Shown piece by piece: positions 42,800 to 53,753 of a stretch of 64,000 nt of DNA. The position numbers and the translations under genes were made by a program. Numbering within the stretch: position 1 is the first letter of the stretch; every line of letters starts with the position of its first letter. This DNA is from Gambelia wislizenii. Lineage: Eukaryota > Chordata > Lepidosauria > Squamata > Crotaphytidae. The notes beneath the pieces were generated by a model. The model made no database searches, was not told where the DNA came from, and worked only from the letters and a program-made list of their open reading frames with translations. The DNA lies in the NCBI GenBank assembly GCA_030847615.1, contig JAUMIR010000001.1, positions 370,566,687-370,630,686 of the forward strand, given 5' to 3'.

Positions 42800-43288
42800 T
42801 AGAATCATAGAATTGCAGAGTTGGAAGAGACCACGAGGGCCATCCAGTCCAACCCCCTGCCATGCAGGAAATCACGATCAAAGCATCCCTGACAGATGGC
42901 CATCCAGCCTCTGTTTGAAGACCTCCAAGGAAGGAGACCCCACCACGCTCCGAGGGGAGTTTGTTCCACTGCCGAACAGCTCTTACTGTCAAAAAGTTCC
43001 TCGTAATGTTGAGGTGGAATCTCTGTTCCTGGAGCTTGCATCCATTGCTCCGTGTTCCAGTCTCTGGAGCAGCAGAAAACAAGTCTCTCCATCCTCAATG
43101 TGACACCCCTTCAAATACTTAAACAGGGCTATCATATCGCCTCTTAACCGTCTTTTTTCCAGGCTAAACATACCCAGCTCCCTAAGTCTTTCCTCATAAG
43201 GCATGGTTTCCAGACCTTTCACCATTTTAGTCTCCCTTCTCTGGACACGCTCCAATTTGTCAATATTCTTTTTGAATTGTGGTGCCCA
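42800..43288 (-). mobile_element. CR1 LINE 3' end (copy d), antisense
   Basis: The CR1 tail and 3' UTR appear as AGAATCATAGAATTGCAGAG (42801-42820). The minus-strand translation gives [40 protein letters not shown] and [19 protein letters not shown]. It is very similar to copy a, so the same CR1 subfamily. 5'-truncated, frameshifted. Confidence 0.92.
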
Positions 43289-46272
43289 ACTTGTTATCAT
43301 GTTGTGTTTCTAAACTCTGAAATGGATTCTCTGGTCATCTTGAAATATAAGTTGCTGCTGTCAAGATTTTAAGTTACTGTCAGCTGAAGCCATTACGTAT
43401 GATAGCTGTGTTACAGAGAATGTAAGGGAAGAAAGTTCTGAGATATGGATGGCAGTATTCATTTCTTTTGCTCAGTCTGTTGAGCTGTGTTTTTGGAAGA
43501 TGCTGCAAGAACTATTGGACTGTGCAAAGTTTTACTTTGGTTGCTCACCAATTGCCTTTTCTTTAAAGCACCAAAGAACATTTTCTTTCATGCTAAAAAC
43601 ACTGCACCCTCATTATCTTATATTATCATGAACCATAGGCCAAGATTCACTATATCCACTGGACAATGTAGTTCATTTTCCAGCAACATTGGAACACTCC
43701 TGGTGCAGCTTCTGTGCAACCTAAAGACCTGTTTCAAGGTGTTTCCTAGCTGATTCTAGTAGAAGCAGTCAAATTCAGATGAAATATGCCGATAGAGCCT
43801 GAATGTAAGTCTCCTTCAGGGGTGCAGGTACCATGGGGGACAGATACATTGCCCTCAAATTAGGAATTCTACAACCTAATGAAATTTTTTCTCAGCCCCC
43901 AAATTTCTAGCATTGCAGTAACTTAAAACTTCAGCTGAGCATATGGAATACAGTTCAAGCATCCATAGAAAATGATTAGGGAAAGTTACCAAGGGAATGA
44001 GAACATGGCAACGAGTTCTAGGTGTGAACAGTTTTCAATGTCACACATTCTGTAATGCTAGACATTTGAGGACTGAGAGAAATTTCACTGAGAGATAAAA
44101 TTCTTATTTGCGAGGACAATGCCCTCATTTTTCATCCCCCCCCCATAGCTATACCCCCAACCCCTTCAAACTATACTTACATGAAAGGGGGAAATGTACA
44201 GTGGGCTGAAGGAAGCACCAGGCAGTTGTTTCTCTCTGATAACACAGGTGAAACCAGAAGCATGGTCCCACTGCGTAGCAATCACATGATGCCCTCTTCA
44301 TGCCAGTACTGTATCCATTAATGTGATACAGTGACATACTTATGAAAGCCTCTCCCCCATCTCCCACCTCAGTTATTTCAACCTATTGTAAATTGAAGTC
44401 TTGTGAACCATTTTTTTCAAATGAAAATTTCAGCCCAGAGATGGTCTTTATATGACCCTATCTTTTAACTTTGGTGGCAGATGCTGTAGGAGCTGTGTGT
44501 TTTGTGGGTAGACAGAAAAATATAATCTAACCAATTTAAATACTCCGTATAGTAAACCATATGAAATTCATGTGGTTGCCTTAAGTTGACAGGTGACTTG
44601 AAGGTGCATACACACATAGTTAATTCAGAAAGGTAGCACTTTTGGAGAGGCTTGGAACACACCTCCACACAGTCTTCTTTTCTTCTTGCTTCTCCCTGCC
44701 CTTTAAAATAAAAACATATCACCTGCATGCCAGTGTCTCAGAGGGTAATAATAACATATCTTCCTTTCCTCAGTTGCTATTTCAAAGTTGTTGAAGGATG
44801 AAAGTAAAGCCTTAGTTTGGTTGGAGGTGAGGCATAGTGCCGGTCTTCCAGGTGAGACAAAAGTAGTCTGTGCCCTATCTTCTTCCTGCCTTATATGTTA
44901 CATTTCTACCCCCTTTCTTCCTTCGTCTGTGTTCCATCCACATTATCACTGCTTGTACTTAAGTGCTTAGTAAAGAATCAAACCCATCCAATTCATTCAG
45001 AATAGTATTTCTAAATTTCTCAGTTAAAACTCCTTTCCTCAGATGGTAAAAGGGAATCTTGAATGGTGGATGTCAAAGATACATAAGCAGAGAATTATCA
45101 CTTTCTTCCCAAAGTACTTCTGCACTTGAAATTATAACAAAATGCTAAGTTCCCTCCATTCTGAAGAGTTTAATATATCTTTTTTTTAAACTGTATGGCT
45201 CTGTGGATTCATAAACAGGAGCAATTTTTTTGTGTGTACTTTTACTGGAGCTATACTTCTGGACAAAACAGCCCTAGAAATTGTGTGCCGGCAAAATAAG
45301 CATTGCCTCACTCAGCTCTTAAGAAAGCAAGGTTAGGGTGGGATACGTAAAAATTCTCTATACATTGGCTAAATGCTTTCTACTTGGCTCTTGTCAGCTG
45401 TCTGAACTTATTATGTGTAATCTGATTCCAGACCTCTTGCATAACACAATAAGAGTTTAAATGTCTCTCTGCACCTGCTCTAAATTCAAAATGTCTTTTG
45501 CACAGTGCATATTTGGTGTATACGCTGGCATATACAACAAATAACTAATGTTAAATAAACTGCTTTCCCACTAGAGTATGGTCTTTGGCATAGAAAACAC
45601 AGTCTCAGTTGATGGTCCTAGCATTTGATTACTGGTTTGTTTGTTTTTTTAATCACTAATGGGGAAGGTATGTAAAAGAAAGGGAGACTGGGCTGTTTCT
45701 CAAACTCATTATGACCCTCATTGAGCTCAAGAAAACATAATTGGGCTTTCTGTTTTTAAAGCTGTCCCTGGAAGAAGCTTGCATTTGGAAGACAATGATG
45801 TGCTGAATTAGTAATGTCATAGCTGCAAACAGCCCTGTAACAACAACAATTTCTTCTCCTTCTTTTTGAGACATTGCCTCCTCTAATATAAAATGCAAAA
45901 AGCTGTGGGACAGGCCAGGGAGTGCATAGTATGAACTGTAGGTTAGAGGCTGCTTAAAGGAAAGTGGTACCAAAAATAATGTTGGGTGTTGCACAACACT
46001 AGATACACTGAACAGCCACACTGACAAACAGAAGTCTAGACATATAGCATAGTTACACACATGTCTACTCGTAAATGAGTCATGTTGGTTTTAGTGGGAC
46101 TTACTGGTAGGTGTCTGTAGGTTTCAGAAAGAGAAGCTAATTAGCTAAATTCAACCAAGTGAGATTTTTTTTAACAAAGATGGGGAACTAAATTAGATTT
46201 TTTTTATTTAAGAGATTTATTTAAGTTGAATGTTAAAGAAAAAAAATTTCTCTGGAATTAAGTTATTTGTTG
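43289..46272. other. Intron, no gene recognised
   Basis: A short SINE-tail-like relic lies at about 44579-44625 (CCTTAAGTTGACAGGTGACT, TGAAGGTGCATACACA). Otherwise I see nothing that can be named. Confidence 0.4.
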
Positions 46273-46280
46273 AGTTATTA

Positions 46281-46733
46281 TAAGTATTATAAGGGCCACA
46301 TGCAGTCTCATATGGTCATGTTTTGTGGGTTGCAGGGGCCAAAAGTATTTTTATTGCCAAATTTTGTTTTATTTTTAGTGTTCCAGAATGCCCCCAAATG
46401 CACTTTAGGGGGTCTGGAGGGCATTTGGAGACTCCCCACCACTCTCCCAAGGGGTTAAACAGTTTTTGCAAAATTTTTCAAATACATTTTTTTTGGCCTC
46501 TGAAATATTCCAAAATGTCTACTTGAGGACATGGGGTGCATTTCCACTGAATTTTGCAGGCCCCCTGGGCCGATGGAAACACAGGAGAGGCACATGATAA
46601 AAATCCCCTCAGACCTCAGAGATATTTGGGAGCATTTTTAAATTTTTGTTTGCTGGGATCAGGTACAGCCCTCCAAGGAGGTCTCCTAGGAAGCTAATGC
46701 AGCCCCCTAGTTTTCCACAGTTGCCCACCCCTG
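46281..46733 (-). mobile_element. hAT-like non-autonomous transposon with 8-bp TSD
   Basis: The right end CAGTTGCCCACCCCTG is the reverse of CAGGGGTGGGCAACTG, the terminus of the element at 53754. AGTTATTA occurs immediately on both sides (46273-46280 and 46734-46741), an exact 8-base target duplication as expected for hAT. The left terminal repeat is decayed (TAAGTATTATAAGGGCCACA). No transposase frame. Confidence 0.75.
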
Positions 46734-46741
46734 AGTTATTA

Positions 46742-47220
46742 TGACCCATAGTGCTAAAGAGCCCACAAATTAAAGACAGTTGATTCTGTATGCAAAGCAT
46801 AGTTCTGTTAGGTTTTTGCAAAATGACTTATTGCTTTTGGTTAGTCACTCAAAGTTGAAGATTTACAATATGTAGGTCACAAAACTCATACCACTTACTC
46901 GGGAGTATTGCCATTGGGGTGAATTATCTTAAGGTAAAGTTAGCAGCCTCAGTAACTGATCCTTCTCCACTGGTAACTCATTTCTAAAAGTAGTATATAT
47001 ATTACTGAAACAAGACACTACCTTATATCTACAAAATATGGAGATCTTTAGAAAGGGAGAGAGCAAGAAGGTTAGATTATAAGGGAGAGAGAAAGGGGAA
47101 GCAAGAGAAGGGTTTTTGGGTAGTGTGGATGAGAAGCACAGTTGACAAAAAATCATACGGCTGATTCCTTCTCTCAGAAAGTCAAAACATGGATGAGTGG
47201 GAATAAAATCTTAAATTGCA
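46742..47220. other. Intron, nothing recognised
   Basis: No gene. GA-rich stretch at about 47040-47110. Confidence 0.4.
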
Positions 47221-47395
47221 TTTTCTTCTTCGTGGTCTTTGTGACTCATACATATGGGTTTATCTGTGCCTGCGCAATAGATCTTTGGAAACTTCTAGAG
47301 CTATTCTGCAAGGCTTTTTGGCGGTAACCTCGCCCATCTTGCAGCTCCACCTACCAAGGTTCCTGCCTCAAGCTTCAGTTCCTTTTCATCTGCTG
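47221..47395. repeat. DIRS-C left terminal inverted repeat
   Basis: CTTCTTCGTGGTCTTTGTGA...CTGCGCAATAGATC...CTTCTAGAGCTATTCTG, CAAGGCTTTTTGGCGG, AGCTCCACCTACCAAGGTTC and CTGCCTCAAGCTTCAGTTC are the complement of 52340-52520. Confidence 0.88.
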
Positions 47396-47539
47396 CGCTA
47401 GCAGCAACTAAGGAACCTACCTCTGAGTTAGTTTCACTTTCACATTTAACAACAACGGACTATTTTTCAATGACTTCTCTATGGATAATGGACTTAATTT
47501 CTCTGCAAACGAACCCCGTTCGTACGGGTTTTCTTCTCC

Positions 47540-48181
47540 ATGGCAGCTGTCATGCTCACCTCTGTGGCTTCCTCCTTTAAGAAATACCTGGCCTGCAGAG
47601 CCAAAATGCTGGCCCGCAATGGTCACTTATGCTACCTCTTATGTTTAAGTGAAGGCCATAATTTGGGAATATGCTCTATTTGCAAAGCTTTTACCCCACA
47701 AGCACGCAAGAACCAAGACTCCAGGCTAAAGGCGCTGCTATACAAACAGGCCTTAAAGCCCTCCGTACCTCCAATGGCTGCCATTTCTGTGCCCCAAAAA
47801 TCTCCACACATTTTCGGCTCCTCTGTTCGGATTGTGATGAAACAATCCTTGCTCGAGGACCTCCCAAATCCAAAGGGACCGAGCTGCAAAATTTTGAGGG
47901 TCGATTCCTCTGGGGCTGTCAAACCGGACACCCTTTCAAACCCCAAGGCTTCAAAAGATTCTAATAAGCACCAGAAAAAGAAGAAGCCTCCCCAACACAG
48001 GGAAACCTCAGCCTCTACTTTCCCACCACCTCTGGTTGTCCCGGTTCAGCCTCCCCAGTCCTCGCAACCCAGGGATAGAGTACCCTCTCCAGTGGGCTCA
48101 TTGACCATCACGATCCTCATGGACCTCTTTTCTGATAGAGAAGTGATAGAACTTGAGGTAGACATTTCTTTCGTTCAATAA
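47540..48181 (+). pseudogene. DIRS-C Gag, N-terminal part
   Basis: A 213-codon frame. Near residues 18-60 it has the DIRS Gag cysteine/histidine module: ARNGHLCYLLCLSEGHNLG followed by ICSICKAFTPQARKNQDSRL. This resembles the C..C...GH..C..CL..H...C.IC pattern of DIRS Gag proteins, though the first Cys pair is reduced to one. A basic, Pro-rich stretch follows (KKKKPPQHRE). It would bind nucleic acid or assemble particles. The frame ends at 48181 with TAA and Gag continues in other frames, so it is a broken ORF. No similarity to a host protein was seen. Confidence 0.75.
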
Positions 48182-49754
48182 CAACTTGATCTTCACAGTG
48201 AGCCTACACAGCCCCAATTCAAGACTAAATCCATTTCGAACATTCTCCCATATGGGAAGATGACATCTTTCAAGAGGACACAAACATCTCACCTTGACCT
48301 CTCCCACAAACCCAAGAGGATCAAGCCTGCTCCCACTGTGGGGACTCCACAAGATGCTACCCCATTCCATACAGGAGACCCTCGAGGAGTACAGCCTCTC
48401 GATCCCCTCAACCCAGGAGCCATGATTCAAGGCACTGTACCCTTTCCATGGACCGGTCCCCCCAGACTGAAATTCGTGAGGCCACAGTTCTTCAACCTCC
48501 AATTGACACTCCCATTGACCTTCCTGTGACAGGGAAGGCTCCCGCAACAGATACTCACAGGATCCTCCATCCAGAGACTGCTCTGGATGGAACCCAAGAG
48601 GCAGACACCACAGAGACCATAGTTCTCCACACTGTACTCTTCCACACTGTAGATATCGGACATGGTCAAGGTCGCCCTCATACCGCTATACACCAGAGAG
48701 ACCCTACGGTGACTTTTGTTACCCCATTGGGGATCCATATCCCACCCGGCCAGCATCAGCTAAGACCACTGCTGCCTCAACAGCCCGCAACACCAGTTGA
48801 GCCACTACCACCACCGCCGGCAGATAATCTGCCCCCAGTCCACCAAGAACCAACTCTTCCTCAACCACATCCTTGGATGCTGTCAATGGGAACTTCTATG
48901 GCTCCCTCTTCACACCACAAATTGGATAAGGATTCAGCTGTGTATGCTCCACATCCCTCGAATTTGCCACTGCCAAACCTGGGAGAACGGGATTCATCTT
49001 CCCCTACAGATGACCTTAAGGCTTTTGCAGAACAGACCATATGGATTGTCCATTGCCTTGGCCTTCAGGTGACACAAAAGGAGGAAGAGTCAGTTGACCC
49101 GGTATATGACAGCATTCACACAAAAGTTCTGACTCCAGTTGTGATAACCAGCCTTCTTTCTGTTCTCAAGATATCCCAATGTTCCTGGGCAACCCCTTCC
49201 ACTATTCTGTCTATGGTTAAGAATATAAACTCATTGTACTGGGTTACTTCTGAGGCGGATTGGCTCCTGTGTTATCCCCACCATAATTCTATTATAGTGG
49301 ACACAGCCCAGGCCAAATCATCCCAGCACCAGCATTCCTCCCCCTTGGACAAGGGGGGGTTAGGAAACTCGATATTATGGAGGGAAAGTTTTACTCTATG
49401 GCAACACTCGCACTTTGCATCTCGAATTACACGGCGTGCTCTGGAGCTTATCAACAACACCTCTGGGAATGGATGACTCCCCTGCTTAACAAGTTCCCAG
49501 ATGAGGATAAGCGCCTCATTACCCGCACAGAGGTCCACTCTCTTGTGGCACGGCAGATAAACACTTCCTGCCATATAGTGGACTGCACCTCTAAGACCAT
49601 GATCGGGGCTGTATCCCTCCAAAGGCATGCATGGTTACACTCTGCAGGCGTCTCATCCCAAGCTCAAGCCACCATAGAGGACCTCCCCTTTGATAATGAT
49701 GGTCTGTTTAATAAAGAGATGGATAATACCCTGGAGCTCACACATAAGATGTGA
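48182..49754 (+). pseudogene. DIRS-C Gag, middle and C-terminal parts
   Basis: Two frames (48448-49476 and 49377-49754) overlap. The first, 342 codons, is Pro/His/Thr-rich and reads through a low-complexity middle (PPPPADNLPPVH). Near its end it has KISQCSWATPS. The second carries the recognisable Gag C-terminal block: LHSAGVSSQAQATIEDLPFD, preceded by a QRHAWL motif, as in other DIRS Gag proteins ('SxxRxxWLxxxGLSxxxQxTIxDLPF'). The frame change near 49340-49380 joins them. ATG at 48448 is probably not a true start. Confidence 0.72.
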
Positions 49755-50089
49755 TTCACTGCACGAAAGTTTTGTTTACCATCCCAGACACAACCTCCCA
49801 GGCACAGATCACAGTGGCAAAAGCCCTCTTTCCAACAATGTCCATCTTTCAGCCTGCTCCACGGGCCCAGGGCCCAGGGCTCTAACCCTTCCAGGAAGAC
49901 GCAACAGAACAAGTATCACCCTCAGTTCATGAAGAAAAGTGCTGACCAGCCCAAGTGTCTATTTTGACATTTTAACCCACCCTACTTTTCAGCAGCAGAC
50001 TCACTCATCATTTAGACACATGGTACCACATCACCACCAACAGATGGGTACTGGATATCATCTCATCTGTTTACAAAATCGAATTTGAT
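49755..50089 (+). other. DIRS-C spacer between Gag and RT
   Basis: Degenerate coding remnant with PRAQGPGL-like and HLDTWYHITTNRWVLDIIS words in shifting frames; the latter is the usual lead-in to the DIRS RT. Confidence 0.55.
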
Positions 50090-50845
50090 TCACTACCCCC
50101 TGTCAGTGTCCTTCATTTCACCCCGGCACCACTACCTTTAGTACAGGAGGTTGCCCTCCTCCTTCAAAAAGGAGCTATAGAACCACTTTCTCAGTCCCGG
50201 GCACCCGAAGCATTTTTCTCCAGGTACTTCACCGTGGAAAAGAGGGATGGTGGCCTTCGTCCTATTCTGGAACTCAGTGCACTCAACTCCTTCATTTCTC
50301 TCAGGTGCTTCCGCATGGTGACCATCCCCTCTATCCTTCCGCTGCTGAAACAGGGAGACTGGCTTGCAACCATCCACCTCTGGGTTGGATACTTTCACAT
50401 AAGTATCCATCCCACACACTGGAAATTTTTGGCATTTTCAGTAGGCCACGAACTGTTCCAATTCTGCATCCTCCCATTCGGCTTACCCATGACCCCACAA
50501 CTATTTACAAAATGCATGGCAATGGTGGTGACGTGGCTCTGTCAATATGGAATAGTGATCTTCCCATACATAGATGGCTGGCTAATCGTCTCCCACTCAA
50601 GGACCCAAGTCCTTCAGGACGTCTCAACCACACTCTCCCTTCTCACAACCCTGGTACTCGTGGTCAAGTCAGACAAATCTGTCTTCACCCTGACAACCTC
50701 GATCAAGTTCATTGGGGCCAGACTAGATTCACGGGTGACCGTGGCCTTCCTTCCAGAAGACTGCTTCGCTACACTTGCAACTCTAGCCAATCTCTGCCGC
50801 ACCACCAGATGCTGCATGGCCACATGGCTGCAGCCACAACAGTAA
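50090..50845 (+). pseudogene. DIRS-C reverse transcriptase, active site mutated
   Basis: The domain runs from LPPVSVLHFTPAPLPLVQEV through LLQKGAIEPL, FFSRYFTVEKRDGGLRPI, LELSALNSFI, FRMVTIPSILPLLKQGDWLA and FGLPMTPQLFTKCMA, the DIRS RT order. Motif A should be LDLQDAYFHI but reads IHLWVGYFHI, with the catalytic Asp lost. Motif C should be YIDDW but reads YIDGW (50567-50581), with the second Asp changed to Gly (50576-50578). KFIGARLDS follows. It would copy element RNA into cDNA, but both changes abolish this. The 204-codon frame from 50234 is open. Confidence 0.88.
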
Positions 50846-51302
50846 CCCCATTTGCAAGACTTCAAATGCGAACCCTTCAGTACTGGTTCCTTCACAGATT
50901 CAATCCCAGGTTCGATCCTCCACACTGCCTCCTCACTATTCCGAGACCGGTACAGCGATCCCTAGCATGGTGGCTATAGCTGGGCAACTGGCTAAGAGGA
51001 ATGCCCTTCCTTTCGCCTTGTCAGTACCTCTCCATCACCACAGTGGCCTCCCTACAGTTTTGGGGTGCGCATGGATTAGGCTTTTCCATCCAAGGCCAAT
51101 GGTCCTCGATGGAGACATCCTTCCATATCAGTGCCCTGGAACTCCTGGCAGTGGAAAATGCACTCAGGGCATTTGTTCCCCTCATCAACAACAAGGTAGT
51201 ACAGATCATAACAGACAACACAACTGTCATGTTCTACCTCAACAAACAAGGAGGTACGAGATCCTCAACCATCCTCCATCTCATCCCCCACCCCATATCT
51301 GG
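50846..51302 (+). pseudogene. DIRS-C RNase H, truncated
   Basis: After a frame change the sequence continues TPFARLQMRTLQYWFLHRFN (RT end) and then, from 51001, LSITTVASLQFWGAHGLG, HISALELLAVENALRAF and VQIITDNTTVMFYLNKQGG. The first catalytic Asp (TTDAS) is replaced by Val (TTVAS), while the Glu and second Asp are present. At about 51290 the domain passes directly into recombinase sequence (ASTLKGYLSVI). The approximately 650-base linker seen in DIRS-B is missing. Confidence 0.82.
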
Positions 51303-52139
51303 GATTGATGCATCAACCTTAAAGGGATATCTTTCAGTGATTGCCTTCCACCTCCAATCTCTCGGATTCTCTTCCCCCTTCACTGACCCGATGGTCTAAT
51401 GGTTCCTCAAGGGAATCCAGCACCTCCATCCACCTGTACAGGGACCAACCCCTCACTGGAAACTGGACCTCATACTCACCCAACTTACTTGTCCTCCCAT
51501 TCGAGCCTATAGCCATATCGGACTTACAACTCCTGTCTTGGAAAACTGTGTTTCTTCTGGCAATCACATCTGCGCAACGAGCTAGTGAACACTATGCACT
51601 TCGTTCAGATCAACCTTATCTCTGCTTCCATTCTGACAGAACATTACATTCCTCCCCAAGGTTATTTCTGCATTTCAGCTCAACCAGGACATCATTGTTC
51701 CTTTCTTTATGCAGAATCAGTTTTTGGACAAGGAGCTGGCCATCCACTCTATCGGTGCGAGACGGGCCCTCGCCTTCTATGTCCATATCCACAAATATCC
51801 ACATCTCCATTCTGCAAATCACCCAAACTTTTTTATTCTGACACTAAACAGGGTCTTCCTGTTTCTTCCCAACACTTTTCCAAATGGGTAGTGGCCACCA
51901 TACAGCTGGCCTACCAGATGGCCAAACACACACATACACCACTGCAGGGTGCAGGGTCACTCCACCAGAGCTGTGGCTACATCTACTACCGTTCTCTCTG
52001 GAATTCCCTTATCAGATGTCTGCAGGGCTGTGCTTTGGTCTCAGCCTCTGACCTTTGTGACCAACTACAGACTGGATTTGCGAGCCCAGGATGAGAGCAC
52101 CTTTGGCAGGGCGGTACTCTCTTTGCTCCTCTCTCACTA
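51303..52139 (+). pseudogene. DIRS-C tyrosine recombinase, key residues present but frameshifted
   Basis: N-terminal part ASTLKGYLSVIAFHLQSLGF; core SWKTVFLLAITSAQRASEHY (first catalytic Arg retained); GARRALAFYVHIHKYPHLH; and the C-terminus in another frame (51949-52140): GHSTRAVATSTTVLSGIP, LSDVCRAVLWSQPLTFV and TNYRLDLRAQDE. The HxxR motif (H at 51958-51960, R at 51967-51969) and the nucleophile Tyr (52066-52068) are intact. It would join the inverted ends into a circle and integrate. At least three frames are needed to read it through, so it is not expressed as one protein. Confidence 0.86.
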
Positions 52140-52189
52140 GGGTCAAATCCAGCTTGACTGACAGTATACTTCCACCTTCCAAGGTGAGT

Positions 52190-52290
52190 AGCTTACCAAT
52201 CACCCATATGTGTGAGCACAGAGACCATGAAGAAGGACAAGTTACTTACCTGTAACTGTGTTTCTTTGAGTGGTCATCTGTGAACCCTCA
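52190..52290. repeat. DIRS-C internal complementary region
   Basis: Bases 52201-52239 (CACCCATATGTGTGAGCACA, GAGACCATGAAGAAGG) are the complement of the left end at 47222-47262. Bases 52236-52285 (TACTTACCTGTAACTGTGTT, TCTTTGAGTGGTCATCTGTG) are the complement of the right end at 52498-52548. The order left-end then right-end matches DIRS-1. Confidence 0.88.
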
Positions 52291-52324
52291 TGGATCTGCT
52301 CATCCTCCCCACAGGTGTCCTGTC

Positions 52325-52548
52325 ATGCTTGGTATATGTGTGCTGCAATTGCGGTGGACATAGAACTGAAGCTAGAGGCAGGAACCTTGGTAGGTGGAGC
52401 TACAAGATGGTGGGTCTACCACCAAAAAGCCTTACAGAATAGCTCTAGAAGGTTCTGAAGATCTACTGCGCAAGCGCAGACAAACCGTATGTGTGAATTC
52501 ACAGATGACTACTTGAAGAAATACAGTTACAGGTAAGCAACCCGTCCT
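52325..52548. repeat. DIRS-C right terminal inverted repeat
   Basis: GAACTGAAGCTAGAGGCAGG, AACCTTGGTAGGTGGAGCT and CAGAATAGCTCTAGAAGGTT pair with the left repeat. The final ATACAGTTACAGGTAAGCAA, CCCGTCC has no partner in the left repeat but does in the internal region. Confidence 0.87.
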
Positions 52549-52935
52549 TTTCAGTTTCATTTTGATAAGACTGTTGCTGCATTTAACTTAAATCCGTGAT
52601 CTGTCTTGGATCCCATGTTGGTGGGATATAATTGCTCTTTGCCTATAGTACCATCATGCCTTGATTCCAGTGGCTGATGAAAAGTCCTCCTTCATCGCAA
52701 CTGCCATTGCTCTGGCCTCTGAGGGAGAGAAGAGCAGCAGCAGCATTTGCTGGACTTAATCCCCCACCCCCCAGCTTGCCATTCCCTTTTCCTTGTGTTT
52801 TGTGTCTTTTTAGATTGTACACCTGAGGACAAGGAATTGCCAAATTAACAATTTGTAAGACACTCTGGGAGCCTTTTTGGTTGAGGGGGAGGTATAAGTG
52901 CTCTAAATAAGTAAATAAATATGAAATGAATGAAT
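52549..52935 (+). repeat. LINE 3' tail (L2/CR1-type)
   Basis: TTTTTAGATTGTACACCTGA, GGACAAGGAATTGCC and AACAATTTGTAAGACACTCT, GGGAGCCTTTTTGG, then GTAAATAAAT. This is the common squamate 3' UTR end; the coding part is absent. The start is not clear. Confidence 0.6.
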
Positions 52936-53244
52936 ATAAATCACCTCTTATCATGACTTTAATAATTAATCCCCCTTGCCAACATAAATATAATCCTTTT
53001 TTTATTAACAATTAACTAAACATATTAATCCCTTTTCTAATAATCTTCCCTTCTCTGATATGATTGTAGTTTTAGGTACTTCTAAATTGTGGTGTTAATC
53101 TTCTTGGAAATAATGTCATGTGATAGATTTTTGGATTGATTTGGTAATTTATATATGGGTTCCTCCAGGCAATCCCTATGAAAATGTTGACATGCCAGCT
53201 CATGTCTTAGGTAGTCTTCAATAACACCCTTCAGTAGCACCCTT
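52936..53244. other. Intron, nothing recognised
   Basis: AT-rich spacer. Confidence 0.35.
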
Positions 53245-53465
53245 GTTATTGTCATTGGTCTGTGTGTTCATGCTGACTCCAACATGGTGACTGTTATCAT
53301 AGGGCTTTCATGGAAAAGATTTATTCGGAGGTAGTTTGCCATTGCTTTCTTCTGACGCTGAGAGTGTGATTTGCCCCTAGTCATGCAGTGTGTTTCCATG
53401 ACTGAGCAGGGATTTGGACCCTGGTCTCCTAGAGTCCAGCACTCAAACCATTACAGCATGCTTGT
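53245..53465 (-). mobile_element. Divergent tRNA-type/Sauria-like SINE, antisense
   Basis: TTTGCCATTGCTTTCTTCTG, AGAGTGTGATTTGCCC, GGATTTGGACCCTGGTCTCC (reversed B box) and CACTCAAACCATTACAGC (reversed A box) follow the Sauria SINE order in antisense. Confidence 0.75.
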
Positions 53466-53753
53466 TGATTTGTGCATGTAATACTAAACCACAATTCAGA
53501 ATTACATCTGAATCAGAGGTGTGTAATTGTGTCTCATGTATGTTTCCTATACATAACTGGTTGTCATTTGTCAGGATTCAAGGAAATGATGCCATGCCAT
53601 GAGAGCAGAACCCTAAAGTATTTGTAGTAATTTGATGGTGTCATGCACGTCTTTTGGCTATAATTTTAATTAACTGATTGTTCAAGATGGTGTTAGATTA
53701 TTTTGAACAGTGACCAGCATCGCCTCTCTTTTGTAGCTGTCCACATTGTATAG

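Larger units (their letters stand above)
47221..52548 (+). mobile_element. DIRS-C: end-to-end DIRS retrotransposon
   Basis: All structural parts of a DIRS element are present in order: left inverted repeat (47221-47395), Gag (47540-49754, three frames), RT (about 50090-50845), RNase H (50995-51290), tyrosine recombinase (51303-52139), internal complementary region (52190-52290) and right inverted repeat (about 52325-52548). The right repeat extends about 27 bases beyond the region complementary to the left repeat, and the complement of that extension is in the internal region. This is the arrangement known from the founding DIRS-1 element. Coding parts are broken and the RT active site is mutated, so this copy is inactive, but its ends are intact enough to define the family. 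Confidence 0.9.

Noticed and set aside
48448..49476. 342-codon frame as a host gene
   Set aside because: It lies between the DIRS Gag N-terminal module and the Gag C-terminal block of DIRS-C and fits the low-complexity middle of Gag.
38221..52139. Retroviral or pararetroviral pol
   Set aside because: RT and RNase H are followed by a tyrosine recombinase with inverted terminal repeats and no integrase, protease or direct LTRs; this is DIRS.
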